From JBLIOB01 sp047639575 (GTDB lineage Bacteria > Bacteroidota > Bacteroidia > Flavobacteriales_D > Parvicellaceae): 21,548 nt of DNA. The stretch spans positions 1 through 21,548 of the forward strand of contig JBLIOB010000038.1 in assembly GCA_047639575.1 (NCBI GenBank), read 5' to 3'. A program made the translations under genes and the position numbers. Shown one piece after another: positions 7,794 through 15,204 of the stretch (positions are counted from its first letter, which is position 1; each line of letters begins with the position of its first letter). The notes beneath the pieces are model-generated. The model saw nothing but the letters and a program-made list of their open reading frames with translations. It was not told the origin of the DNA and searched no databases.

Positions 7794-8717
7794 ATGGATT
7801 TATTAAAAGAAATGTGTGCCATTCACGCACCAGCAGGAAATGAAGTTAAAATGAAAGACTTCATTCTGGACTATTTTGAGCGAAACAAAGACTCCTTCAA
7901 AGTAAAACCTGAGATCATTTCTGGTCCAATGTTTCAAGATTGCGTAATGGTTAAGTTTGGAGAACCTAGAACTGCAATTTTCGCTCACATGGATTCTATT
8001 GGATTTACCGTTCGGTATGATAAACAATTAATCAAGATTGGTGGCCCAAGAACCATTGAAGGCACTGAACTAGTCGGGGAAGACTCTAATGGTCCGATTG
8101 AAACTGAACTTTTAGTAATTGAAGATGAGAACGGGCGTAAATCTTTAGAGTATGTTTCAGATCGAATTTTAGATAGGGGAACAGAATTAGTCTTTAAGCC
8201 AAACTGGCGAGAAGACGATGAGTTTGTTCAATGCTGCTACATGGACAACCGTTTAGGAATTTACAATTCATTAAAAGTAGCTGAAACCTTAGAAAATGGA
8301 GTCATCTGCTTTTCATGTTGGGAAGAAACTGGCGGAGGAACCGTAGGGTATTTGGCGAAATATTTATACGAAGAATTAGGTGTTCAACAAGCTTTGATTT
8401 CAGACATCACGTGGAAAACGGAAGGAGTTCATCATGGCGAAGGAGTAGCGATATCCATAAGAGACAGTGGTATTCCAAGAAGATCTTACGTTGATAAAAT
8501 AATTGCATTAGCAAAAGAATCTAAAGTTAAGTTTCAGCTTGAAGTTGAATCTGCAGGCGGTAGCGATGGCAATGCATTGCAAAAAAGCCCGTACCCATTT
8601 GATTGGTGCTTTATTGGAGCTCCAGAAGACCATGTTCACAGCGCAGACGAGAAAGTGCACAAAGATGACATTTCATCTATGATTGCCCTGTACAACTACC
8701 TAATGGCCAACCTTTAA
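7794..8717 (+). CDS. M42-type zinc aminopeptidase-like protein
   Basis: The 307-residue cytoplasmic protein has the binuclear-zinc peptidase pattern of the M42 (glutamyl aminopeptidase/cellulase M) group: His65-x-Asp67 in FAHMDSIGF, the bridging Asp151 in YMDNRLG, the catalytic pair Glu177-Glu178 in WEETGGGTVG, a metal Asp204 in SDITW, and a C-terminal metal His in APEDHVHSADEKVH. It is shorter than classical M42 enzymes (about 340-360), so it may be a divergent subgroup. Substrate specificity cannot be read from the sequence. It starts with ATG 8 bases after the YigZ stop and is probably the last gene of the ribD transcript. An 81-base gap follows. Confidence 0.88.
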   Translation: MDLLKEMCAIHAPAGNEVKMKDFILDYFERNKDSFKVKPEIISGPMFQDCVMVKFGEPRTAIFAHMDSIGFTVRYDKQLIKIGGPRTIEGTELVGEDSNGPIETELLVIEDENGRKSLEYVSDRILDRGTELVFKPNWREDDEFVQCCYMDNRLGIYNSLKVAETLENGVICFSCWEETGGGTVGYLAKYLYEELGVQQALISDITWKTEGVHHGEGVAISIRDSGIPRRSYVDKIIALAKESKVKFQLEVESAGGSDGNALQKSPYPFDWCFIGAPEDHVHSADEKVHKDDISSMIALYNYLMANL

Positions 8718-8798
8718 CTGTCTAGGTTCTACCTTTCCCTATTTCCCTAGTTCGTCATTGCTTTTCATGTTTATCTTGTAGGCACTAACACAATCCAT

Positions 8799-10115
8799 AT
8801 GCATAAAGTAATTACACTTCTATCAGTTTGTATCTTCATTTCTTTCACAGGACTAAGCCAAAGCCAGAACATCATCTTGCTTGATAATTGGGATAATGAT
8901 ACGCTTCCCCTGGACCCTTACAATTCCACTTTCAACGAATGCTGGGGATTTGTTTACAACAACCAGGAATATGCGGTTATGGGCTCCACGGTAGGAACGC
9001 ATATTTTTAAAATCACCGCAACTAATCAACTAGAAGAAATTCAATTTTTGCCTGGAAATATTGACTGGGCGATCCATAGAGATTACCATGACTACAACAA
9101 CATTCTTTATGGAGTTTCCGATGAAGAGCCTGGTCTCGACATCATGGACATGAGCACCTTACCTGATTCTCTGACTAGAACCAAGGATACGGTTCAGTTT
9201 AATAATACACACAACATATTTATTGATTCGGCAACAGCGACTATGTACTGTTGTGACGCAAGTATGACGGACATATTCACTATTGCAGGGCCCGATTCAC
9301 TAATTCCAAAAGCACCTTATGGTCTTCCCAGCTTTGATTATGTTCATGACATCTACGCGAGAAGAGATACGCTATTTATGAATTCATCTCTCTATGGGTT
9401 ATGCTATATAGATATGGGCGCTCCTGCCCCTGTAATAAACTCTTTAGAGTTTTACCCAGATAAAGGATATAACCATTCAGGTTGGCTGAGTGATGATGGA
9501 TTAGTATATGTTTTTGCTGATGAAACAGCAGGCAAGTCTGTGAAAGTTTGTGATGCATCAGACTGGTCAGACATTCAGGTAACGGCTCAAATAATGCCGA
9601 GCACTTTTGATAGCACGATGGCCCACAACCTTATGCTTAAAGACAACCTTCTTTTCATTTCCTATTATTATGACGGCCTTCAGGTATATGACATTAGTGA
9701 TATCTACAATCCAGTTCGGGTTGCTTATTACGACACCTATCAAGGTCCAGATAGCACAGTTTTTGAAGGAGCTTGGGGGGTTTATTGCTATCTACCTTCA
9801 GGCCGAATACTCGTTTCAGATCGACACAACGGCTTGTTTCTTTTAGAAATGGACATTCCTTCATCCATTACTAATCTAAATTCAAAAGACCTAAAAATCG
9901 AAACTCACCCGAATAAGTTTGTATTGAATTTCAGTAATTACGATGAGAAATTGATTCGGGTATTTAGCCAATCTGGACAGTTGATATTTGAAAAAACAAC
10001 AACTGATCAAGCCTTCTCCATTGATAATTCAAGCTGGTCCGCAGGCACGTATATCTATCAGATAACTGGAGAACAATTTGGAATTAACGGAAAGCTAATT
10101 AAGGCCGATAATTAA
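8799..10115 (+). CDS. Choice-of-anchor B family protein with T9SS sorting domain
   Basis: This is a 438-residue secreted protein. Residues 1-20 form a signal peptide (ending GLSQ). The middle resembles the LVIVD/choice-of-anchor B proteins of Bacteroidota, a beta-propeller-like fold with repeats around GVSDEEPGLDIMDMSTL, NHSGWLSDDGLVYVFADET, MAHNLMLKDNLLFISYYYDGLQVYDIS and GAWGVYCYLPSGRILVSDRHNGLFLLE. The last 80 residues are a type A T9SS C-terminal signal with the hallmark strand pattern IRVFSQSGQLIFEK and SWSAGTYIYQI, so it is expected to be exported by type IX secretion and released or anchored at the surface. Family members' functions are mostly unknown. Its end overlaps the convergent CPBP protease gene by 17 bases. 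A TATCTTG-like element lies at 8772-8778. Confidence 0.88.
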   Translation: MHKVITLLSVCIFISFTGLSQSQNIILLDNWDNDTLPLDPYNSTFNECWGFVYNNQEYAVMGSTVGTHIFKITATNQLEEIQFLPGNIDWAIHRDYHDYNNILYGVSDEEPGLDIMDMSTLPDSLTRTKDTVQFNNTHNIFIDSATATMYCCDASMTDIFTIAGPDSLIPKAPYGLPSFDYVHDIYARRDTLFMNSSLYGLCYIDMGAPAPVINSLEFYPDKGYNHSGWLSDDGLVYVFADETAGKSVKVCDASDWSDIQVTAQIMPSTFDSTMAHNLMLKDNLLFISYYYDGLQVYDISDIYNPVRVAYYDTYQGPDSTVFEGAWGVYCYLPSGRILVSDRHNGLFLLEMDIPSSITNLNSKDLKIETHPNKFVLNFSNYDEKLIRVFSQSGQLIFEKTTTDQAFSIDNSSWSAGTYIYQITGEQFGINGKLIKADN

Positions 10116-11076
10116 GCTCTAGATCATCTTCAATAACCATTTCACGTTCAACTGGATCGGGTAACTCAACTTTTTCAAATAACTTCTTTGGACTCTTCCA
10201 TTTATACACTAAAGCAAAGAGTAAGTACATCAACACTAAAGCTCCAGTTGAAATATACATCCAACTCGCTCCAGCACCTGGTTCTGAAAGATCCGTAATC
10301 AACGTATCGGTTTGAGCCGTACCCCAATTACTTGACACTATCGCTATTCCGAAAAAATTAGTTGCCCAATGAAATCCAATTGCTAGCTCTAAGCCATCGT
10401 CCATGGTAGTGATGATAGCCATAAACAACCCAAATCCAATGTAGAAAATCATTGAGCTCCAACCAATAACCTCAACCTCAGGATTCATTGAATGTAGAAG
10501 CCCGAAACCAATCGAAGTCAATAAAATCGCCACCCATTTATAACGCAACAACACGCCTATGGACTGCATCAAATATCCACGAAACACAATTTCTTCGCAA
10601 CTAGTCTGAAACGGAAGGACTAGAACAGCCATGATCAACACATACCAGAAGGTTTCTGGATTAAAGCTCCACTCAAAAAGCTCTGGAGAAAGCAAATATC
10701 CAATCAATAAGAACGCTCCATGATAAACTGACGTACTTAAAAATGAAAAAAGGATTTTTCTATAATTTACCTTCCCAATAGAAATAAGGGATGTAAACTT
10801 TCGCTTATGAGCAGTTTTAACAAAAACCCACAGCGAAAACAGCCCTAACACAAAGGTCAACAACATCATTAGCATGAATAAGTTTCCACCAAGAAACGCT
10901 GCAATTTTAGCTATATCGCTAAATTCTTGAAGCTGCGAAGCGGTCGGACCAGCTAACCCAATAGCAATTCCCAAAGGAAGCATACCCACAGATTGCCAAC
11001 CAATAAAGAAAACGGCTATTCCAATTAAATACAGCCACCATCTCTTTTTTGCGTCAAATGCTTGTTTGTAATACAT
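10099..11076 (-). CDS. CPBP-family intramembrane glutamic endopeptidase
   Basis: This 325-residue protein has about eight hydrophobic helices. It contains the three CPBP (Abi/CAAX protease-like) motifs: EEIVFRG with Glu161, Glu162 and Arg166, FGLLH in the next helix (histidine near 195), and FHWATNFFG further on (histidine near 250). These residues form the active site of the Rce1-like intramembrane glutamic proteases. Bacterial members have been linked to bacteriocin immunity, signalling and membrane-protein processing; no target is evident. The N-terminal part (residues 1-90) adds two or three extra membrane segments, and the C-terminal 30 residues are acidic and cytoplasmic-looking. It is divergent from the TonB-domain gene across a 130-base intergenic region and convergent with the T9SS protein, overlapping it by 17 bases. 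Confidence 0.9.
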   Translation of the reverse strand: MYYKQAFDAKKRWWLYLIGIAVFFIGWQSVGMLPLGIAIGLAGPTASQLQEFSDIAKIAAFLGGNLFMLMMLLTFVLGLFSLWVFVKTAHKRKFTSLISIGKVNYRKILFSFLSTSVYHGAFLLIGYLLSPELFEWSFNPETFWYVLIMAVLVLPFQTSCEEIVFRGYLMQSIGVLLRYKWVAILLTSIGFGLLHSMNPEVEVIGWSSMIFYIGFGLFMAIITTMDDGLELAIGFHWATNFFGIAIVSSNWGTAQTDTLITDLSEPGAGASWMYISTGALVLMYLLFALVYKWKSPKKLFEKVELPDPVEREMVIEDDLELNYRP

Positions 11077-11206
11077 CGATTTGTGTTATTAAGACTATAA
11101 TAATACGCAATTGATTCAATCAGGGACTTATGTTAAAATTGAATTATTCAAAACATGTAATGTTTTATGGAATTGTTAGATTTAAGCACCTTTTAATAAA
11201 CGAATA
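11077..11206. promoter_or_regulatory. Divergent intergenic region with three dyads
   Basis: This 130-base region separates the CPBP protease (-) from the TonB-domain gene (+). It has three inverted repeats: TTGATTCAA (11111-11119), TTGAATTATTCAA (11139-11151) and a seven-base-arm repeat AAAACAT-gta-ATGTTTT (11150-11166). A TAnnTTTG-like element, TAGATTTA, lies at 11177-11184, upstream of the TonB-domain gene. All of this is very AT-rich, so individual sites are weak evidence; their clustering between two divergent genes is what makes an operator region plausible. Confidence 0.35.
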
Positions 11207-12010
11207 ATGAAATATGTATTGCTTCTTGCATTTATCGCATTAAACACCTCATTAATTGGGCAAGTTGAACTTACACGATCCAGTTCATACCCGGCTAAAG
11301 CACACAGTCTTAAGCAATACGGAGTTGAGATCCGAGAAGCATACTGGGAAGGAAACATATACCATTTAAGCCTTTGGGCGAACGTATTAGACAATGAGCA
11401 ACACAAGCAAGAAGTGAAATTCTCTGGTACTGAACTTGATGTGTGTTTTAAAGTCAATTCTCTGGATGGAGATTATGCGTACGCCAAAGCAATTGTAAGG
11501 AGGTTTGACTACGAGATCTCAGGTATAAACACGAAGGAGTTTAAGCTAAGATTTAATGGTCAACGCCAAGGAAGTTTTCCTAATTATAAAGCTAAGAAAA
11601 TTGAACCAGAAATTATCGTCCACCCACTTCCTCCTGACCCTCCACCTGTTGAACCAGAGCCAGAAGTTGAAGAAGAAATTATCGAATTTGTTGACACACC
11701 ACCGCTTTTCATGAACTCGACAAATCTACTCAATAGCAATTCTCTGATGATGAAATTTGTTATGGAACACATCAAATACCCACCGATAGCATTGGAATCC
11801 GAAATTCAGGGTAAAGTCTATGTGAGTTTTGTGGTTGAACCAGACGGCAACGTTTCAAATATTAAAATTCTCAAAACTCCACACATCAGTCTTAGCAAAG
11901 AAGCAATTAGAGTGATTAAAAAATTCCCTAAATACAAACCAGGAACTGCTCGCGGGAGAAAAGTACGTTCAAAGCAAACGATCCCAATCCAGTTTAAGAT
12001 AAAAGATTAA
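11207..12010 (+). CDS. Exported protein with TonB C-terminal domain
   Basis: The 267-residue product starts with a signal peptide (YVLLLAFIAL, cleavage near SLIGQ at residue 19). An N-terminal domain of about 110 residues (20-130) that I do not recognise follows. Next is a Pro/Glu-rich linker (133-160, with PLPPDPPPVEPEPEVEEE) and a TonB C-terminal domain (about 183-266) with YPPIALESEIQGKVYVSFVV, PDGNVSNIKILK and a final KYKPG strand. In canonical TonB the N terminus is an uncleaved inner-membrane anchor that contacts ExbB/ExbD and the C-terminal domain contacts outer-membrane receptors. Here the N terminus looks cleavable, and no exbB/exbD or receptor gene is nearby, so energy transduction is doubtful. 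It overlaps the convergent GNAT gene by 17 bases. Confidence 0.85.
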   Translation: MKYVLLLAFIALNTSLIGQVELTRSSSYPAKAHSLKQYGVEIREAYWEGNIYHLSLWANVLDNEQHKQEVKFSGTELDVCFKVNSLDGDYAYAKAIVRRFDYEISGINTKEFKLRFNGQRQGSFPNYKAKKIEPEIIVHPLPPDPPPVEPEPEVEEEIIEFVDTPPLFMNSTNLLNSNSLMMKFVMEHIKYPPIALESEIQGKVYVSFVVEPDGNVSNIKILKTPHISLSKEAIRVIKKFPKYKPGTARGRKVRSKQTIPIQFKIKD

Positions 12011-12515
12011 AGGGTTTTTCATACAACGAAAAGACCAAATCACACTTCATGAATTGTTTGTGAGTTGGATACATTTCCAGGAAGTCAATTTCTTTTACAA
12101 GCACGTAACCTATTGATTCATACCAGGTTTTGAGAAACACCTTCTCTTCATGAATCCAATCTTTTGGAGTAAGTAATTCTAGCCTCATCGAACGATCACC
12201 TCTTTCAATGCAAATTTCGGTCACATAATTGACCAACATTTTACCTATTCCTTTTTTTCGATGATCTGGATGGCATACCAACATCGAAAAGCAGGAAGTT
12301 CCTGGCTCATCAAATTTTAGCAGAACACAACCAACGATGCCACTTTCATCTTCAAGCAAATACAACCAACCGTTCCCAGTATACTGATCATATTGCTGAT
12401 CATTTATTCGATAGTAACCATCGCTCCAGAACTCGGCCTCCGAAGTTGAATAAACATCATTTACCATCTCCATCAAAACTTCTCGATCCTTTTCCTCAGC
12501 CAATCTAATGCTCAT
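11994..12515 (-). CDS. GNAT-family N-acetyltransferase
   Basis: The 173-residue protein has the GNAT acetyl-CoA-binding signature MLVCHPDHRKKGIGKMLV (motif A, with the R/Q-x-x-G-x-G/A pyrophosphate loop as RKKGIG). Earlier strands include WLYLLEDESGIVGCVLLKF, and a late motif is FLKTWYESIGYV. The acceptor substrate is unknown. The ATG lies 9 bases after the hisIE stop, so it is probably the ninth gene of the his transcript, but it has no known role in histidine synthesis. TAACTTTG (12520-12527, minus strand), which begins on the hisIE stop codon and ends 4 bases before the ATG, fits the TAnnTTTG promoter consensus and could give separate transcription. The 3' end overlaps the TonB-domain gene by 17 bases. 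Confidence 0.88.
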   Translation of the reverse strand: MSIRLAEEKDREVLMEMVNDVYSTSEAEFWSDGYYRINDQQYDQYTGNGWLYLLEDESGIVGCVLLKFDEPGTSCFSMLVCHPDHRKKGIGKMLVNYVTEICIERGDRSMRLELLTPKDWIHEEKVFLKTWYESIGYVLVKEIDFLEMYPTHKQFMKCDLVFSLYEKPFNLLS

Positions 12516-12524
12516 GAGCCAAAG

Positions 12525-13115
12525 TTAATTTCTTGATTCCAATATCTGTATGACATCCGTCAGTTTATAGTTTTTCGCTTGCAATAATATTAAGTAGTGA
12601 AATAGTAAATCTGCACTCTCACTTAAAAAGAGCTCATCATTTTGATCTTTTGCTTCGATTATGACTTCAACAGCTTCCTCTCCTACTTTTTGGGCCACTT
12701 TATTAATCCCAGATTGAAAAAGGGAAGAAACATAAGAGTCACCTGATTCGTTTTCTTTTCGGTCCTGTATGATTGACTCTAACTTATTAATGAAACCCAA
12801 TCCAGCTTTATTTGAATCATTCCAACAAGTGTCTGAACCGGTGTGACATACTGGGCCAATAGGCTTTACTTTTATCAATAACGTGTCATCATCGCAGTCT
12901 GACGACATGGAAACCAAAGTCAGCGTATTTCCACTTTCTTCGCCCTTGGTCCAAAGCTTTTGCCTAGACCTTGAATAGAATGTTACCAACCCAGTCTCAT
13001 TAGTCATTTTGAGACTTTCTTCATTCATATATCCAAGCATTAAAACCACATTAGTTTCTGAATCTTGAATGATCGCTGGAACTAGCCCAGTATTTACATC
13101 GTATATAACTTTCAT
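12525..13115 (-). CDS. hisI: Bifunctional phosphoribosyl-AMP cyclohydrolase / phosphoribosyl-ATP pyrophosphohydrolase HisIE
   Basis: This carries out steps two and three of histidine synthesis: pyrophosphate removal from phosphoribosyl-ATP (HisE part) and opening of the purine ring of phosphoribosyl-AMP (HisI part). The 196-residue fusion has the HisI domain first (1-105) with LMLGYMNEESL, TFYSRSRQKLWTKGEESGN, the metal-binding DCDDDTLL and the zinc cysteines of CHTGSDTCW. The HisE domain (about 112-196) has KVGEEAVEVIIEAK and LFLSESADLLFHYLILL. Both halves look intact and of normal length. The start ATG overlaps the hisF stop (ATGA). Confidence 0.98.
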   Translation of the reverse strand: MKVIYDVNTGLVPAIIQDSETNVVLMLGYMNEESLKMTNETGLVTFYSRSRQKLWTKGEESGNTLTLVSMSSDCDDDTLLIKVKPIGPVCHTGSDTCWNDSNKAGLGFINKLESIIQDRKENESGDSYVSSLFQSGINKVAQKVGEEAVEVIIEAKDQNDELFLSESADLLFHYLILLQAKNYKLTDVIQILESRN

Positions 13116-13864
13116 CTTATTGGTATTCCTTGTTTAGTTAGATATTTTTTTAATTCTGGAATCCCGATTTCACCGTAGTGAAATACACTTGCCGCTAAAG
13201 CAGCATCTGCGAGTCCTTCAATGAATACATCCTTAAAATCCTCTTGACACCCCGCTCCGCCTGAGGCAATAACTGGGATGTTTATCTCTTGACTTATTCG
13301 CTTTAACGCTTTATTTGCAAACCCATTTTTAGTGCCGTCATTATTCATCGATGTGAATAGGATCTCTCCGGCACCTAGCTTTTCCGCTTCTTTTACCCAA
13401 TCAAATAAATCCCAATTAGTTTTTTCTCTCCCTCCTTTTAAAAAGATATTCCACTCGCCATCAACCTTTTTCGCATCAGCTGCCACCACGATGCATTGCG
13501 AACCAAACTTGTTTGCCAATTCTTGAATCAACTTTGGATTATTTACTGCAGCAGAATTAATTGAAACTTTATCAGCCCCGGCCCTTAAAATAGCTGAAAC
13601 ATCCTCTATCGATGAGATTCCTCCTCCCACAGTAAATGGGATATCTATTTTTTCCGCTACACTATTCACCAATTCCAGAATAGTTTTTCGTTTTTCAACA
13701 GTGGCGGTAATATCTAGAAAAACAAGCTCATCCGCCCCTTCTCGAGCGTATTTGACGGCTAATTCAACGGGATCACCGGCATCACGAAGACCAACAAAAT
13801 TGATTCCTTTTACGGTTCTTCCATCCTTAATGTCAAGACACGGTATGATTCTTTTTGCTAGCAT
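13112..13864 (-). CDS. hisF: Imidazole glycerol phosphate synthase cyclase subunit HisF
   Basis: HisF uses ammonia from HisH to convert PRFAR into imidazole glycerol phosphate and AICAR. The 250-residue (beta/alpha)8 barrel begins LAKRIIPCLDIKDGR with catalytic Asp11; the second catalytic Asp130 sits in VVAADAKK. The phosphate-binding loops are visible in FTVGGGISS and VIASGGAG, with the C-terminal AALAASVFHYGE segment. The start overlaps the hisA stop by 7 bases and the end overlaps hisIE by 4, indicating tight translational coupling. Its partner hisH is two genes upstream in the same transcript. Confidence 0.99.
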   Translation of the reverse strand: MLAKRIIPCLDIKDGRTVKGINFVGLRDAGDPVELAVKYAREGADELVFLDITATVEKRKTILELVNSVAEKIDIPFTVGGGISSIEDVSAILRAGADKVSINSAAVNNPKLIQELANKFGSQCIVVAADAKKVDGEWNIFLKGGREKTNWDLFDWVKEAEKLGAGEILFTSMNNDGTKNGFANKALKRISQEINIPVIASGGAGCQEDFKDVFIEGLADAALAASVFHYGEIGIPELKKYLTKQGIPIR

Positions 13865-14586
13865 GAACTTATATAATTTTCAAGGTCCTTTAAAGAGATA
13901 TTACCCTCATAAATCGCTTTACCGATAATGGCCCCATAGAGCCCCATTTCATCCAACTTAATTAGCTCATCTATACTGACGACACCTCCAGATGCAATCA
14001 ATTTTAAACCGTTATTCTTTTCTAGAATACGGGCATACAATTCATGAGAAGCACCTTCCAACATTCCATCCTTATCGATATCTGTACTGATACAATATTC
14101 AATTCCTTTCTCAACATAGTCATCAATAAAATCAAAGATGTTCGTAGACGACTCTTCCATCCAGCCTGAAATTGCGATTTTTTCATTTTTAGCGTCAGCG
14201 CCTAAAATTATGCGATCTGAACCATACTCGGCAAGCCAGGACTCAAATCGTTCTGGATCTTTTACCGCAATGCTTCCACCAGTTATTTGCTTAGCACCAC
14301 AATCAAAAGCTACTCGAAGATCATTGTCCGACTTTAAGCCACCACCAAAGTCAATCTCCAAGTTAGTTTTGCTCGCAATGAGCTCTAATATTTTCCAATT
14401 CACTATCTCCTTAGATCTTGCGCCATCCAAATCCACTAGGTGAAGTTTAGCTATTCCAGCAGCCTCAAATTGCTTGGCAACTTCCAACGGTTTTTCATTG
14501 TAGACCTTTTTTGTACTGTAATCGCCTTTTGACAGTCGAACGCATTTACCCTCTATTATGTCTATTGCTGGTATCACTTGAATCAT
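13858..14586 (-). CDS. hisA: ProFAR isomerase HisA
   Basis: HisA performs the Amadori rearrangement of ProFAR to PRFAR. The 242-residue barrel starts IQVIPAIDIIEGKCVRLSKGDY with the catalytic Asp9. It has LHLVDLDGARS, the phosphate loop IDFGGGLKS, the second-half catalytic Asp in CISTDIDKDGML, and LIASGGVVSIDEL. The half-barrel repeat with HisF is evident. It is followed immediately by hisF (7-base overlap) and separated from hisH by 36 bases, the largest gap inside the operon. No terminator is seen in that gap. Confidence 0.98.
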   Translation of the reverse strand: MIQVIPAIDIIEGKCVRLSKGDYSTKKVYNEKPLEVAKQFEAAGIAKLHLVDLDGARSKEIVNWKILELIASKTNLEIDFGGGLKSDNDLRVAFDCGAKQITGGSIAVKDPERFESWLAEYGSDRIILGADAKNEKIAISGWMEESSTNIFDFIDDYVEKGIEYCISTDIDKDGMLEGASHELYARILEKNNGLKLIASGGVVSIDELIKLDEMGLYGAIIGKAIYEGNISLKDLENYISSC

Positions 14587-14622
14587 AACTTGTACTATTT
14601 ACAGACTTCTAACTAATGTAGA

Positions 14623-15204
14623 CTAGTCCAGTTTTAAAAAATTTTCAATAATCACTGCGCCTTTAGCTCCACTCTTTTCTGGATGAAACTGACATGCATA
14701 AAAGTTATCCTTATGCAATGCAGCGCTGAATTCCTCTATGTAATCACAACTGGCAATTGTGTACTTTGATTTCGGCACAAAATAGCTGTGGACAAAGTAC
14801 ATGTGTTCCTTTTCTACTCCTTCAAGCAGCTCTGATTTAACATCCGTAATCCTATTCCAACCCATTTGAGGTACTTTTAGGAAAGGCTCAAACTTCAATA
14901 CCTTTTCTTCAAAAATCCCTAATCCTGCAGTATCACCCTCGGCAGAGGCCGTACACATTAATTGCATACCTAAGCAAATTCCCAAAACTGGCTGAGTCAA
15001 CTCTCTAATGACCTGATCTAGTCCTTTTGACCTAATTACGGACATTGCCGCGGAAGCCTCTCCAACTCCTGGAAAGATTACACGTTCTGCTCCCTTTATT
15101 ATATCCAAATCGTCTGTAACAATCGCTTCTACACCGACTCGTTTCAATGCAAACTTGACTGATTGTACGTTCCCAGCACCGTAATCTATTATCGCAACTT
15201 TCAT
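14623..15204 (-). CDS. hisH: Imidazole glycerol phosphate synthase glutamine amidotransferase subunit HisH
   Basis: HisH hydrolyses glutamine and channels ammonia to HisF. The 193-residue class I amidotransferase shows the nucleophile Cys77 in LGICLGMQLM and the His174/Glu176 pair in CQFHPEKSG. The oxyanion-region PGVGEA is at 45-50. The N terminus KVAIIDYGAGNVQSV is typical. The ATG shares one base with the hisB stop codon (TAATG), the most compact junction in the operon. Confidence 0.98.
   Translation of the reverse strand: MKVAIIDYGAGNVQSVKFALKRVGVEAIVTDDLDIIKGAERVIFPGVGEASAAMSVIRSKGLDQVIRELTQPVLGICLGMQLMCTASAEGDTAGLGIFEEKVLKFEPFLKVPQMGWNRITDVKSELLEGVEKEHMYFVHSYFVPKSKYTIASCDYIEEFSAALHKDNFYACQFHPEKSGAKGAVIIENFLKLD

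Noticed and set aside
8718..8798. Possible terminator after the M42-type peptidase.
   Set aside because: Only a five-base CTAGG/CCTAG pair with a long loop is visible and there is no T-run, so it is not supported as a terminator.
13332..13526. Plus-strand open frames inside the his genes, such as this one and those near 14138-14443, 15428-15823 and 18696-19136.
   Set aside because: They lie antisense to strongly conserved his genes, lack recognisable domains and have compositions expected of shadow frames.
14587..14622. Possible regulatory site in the 36-base hisH-hisA gap.
   Set aside because: No hairpin, promoter-like element or reading frame of note was found there.
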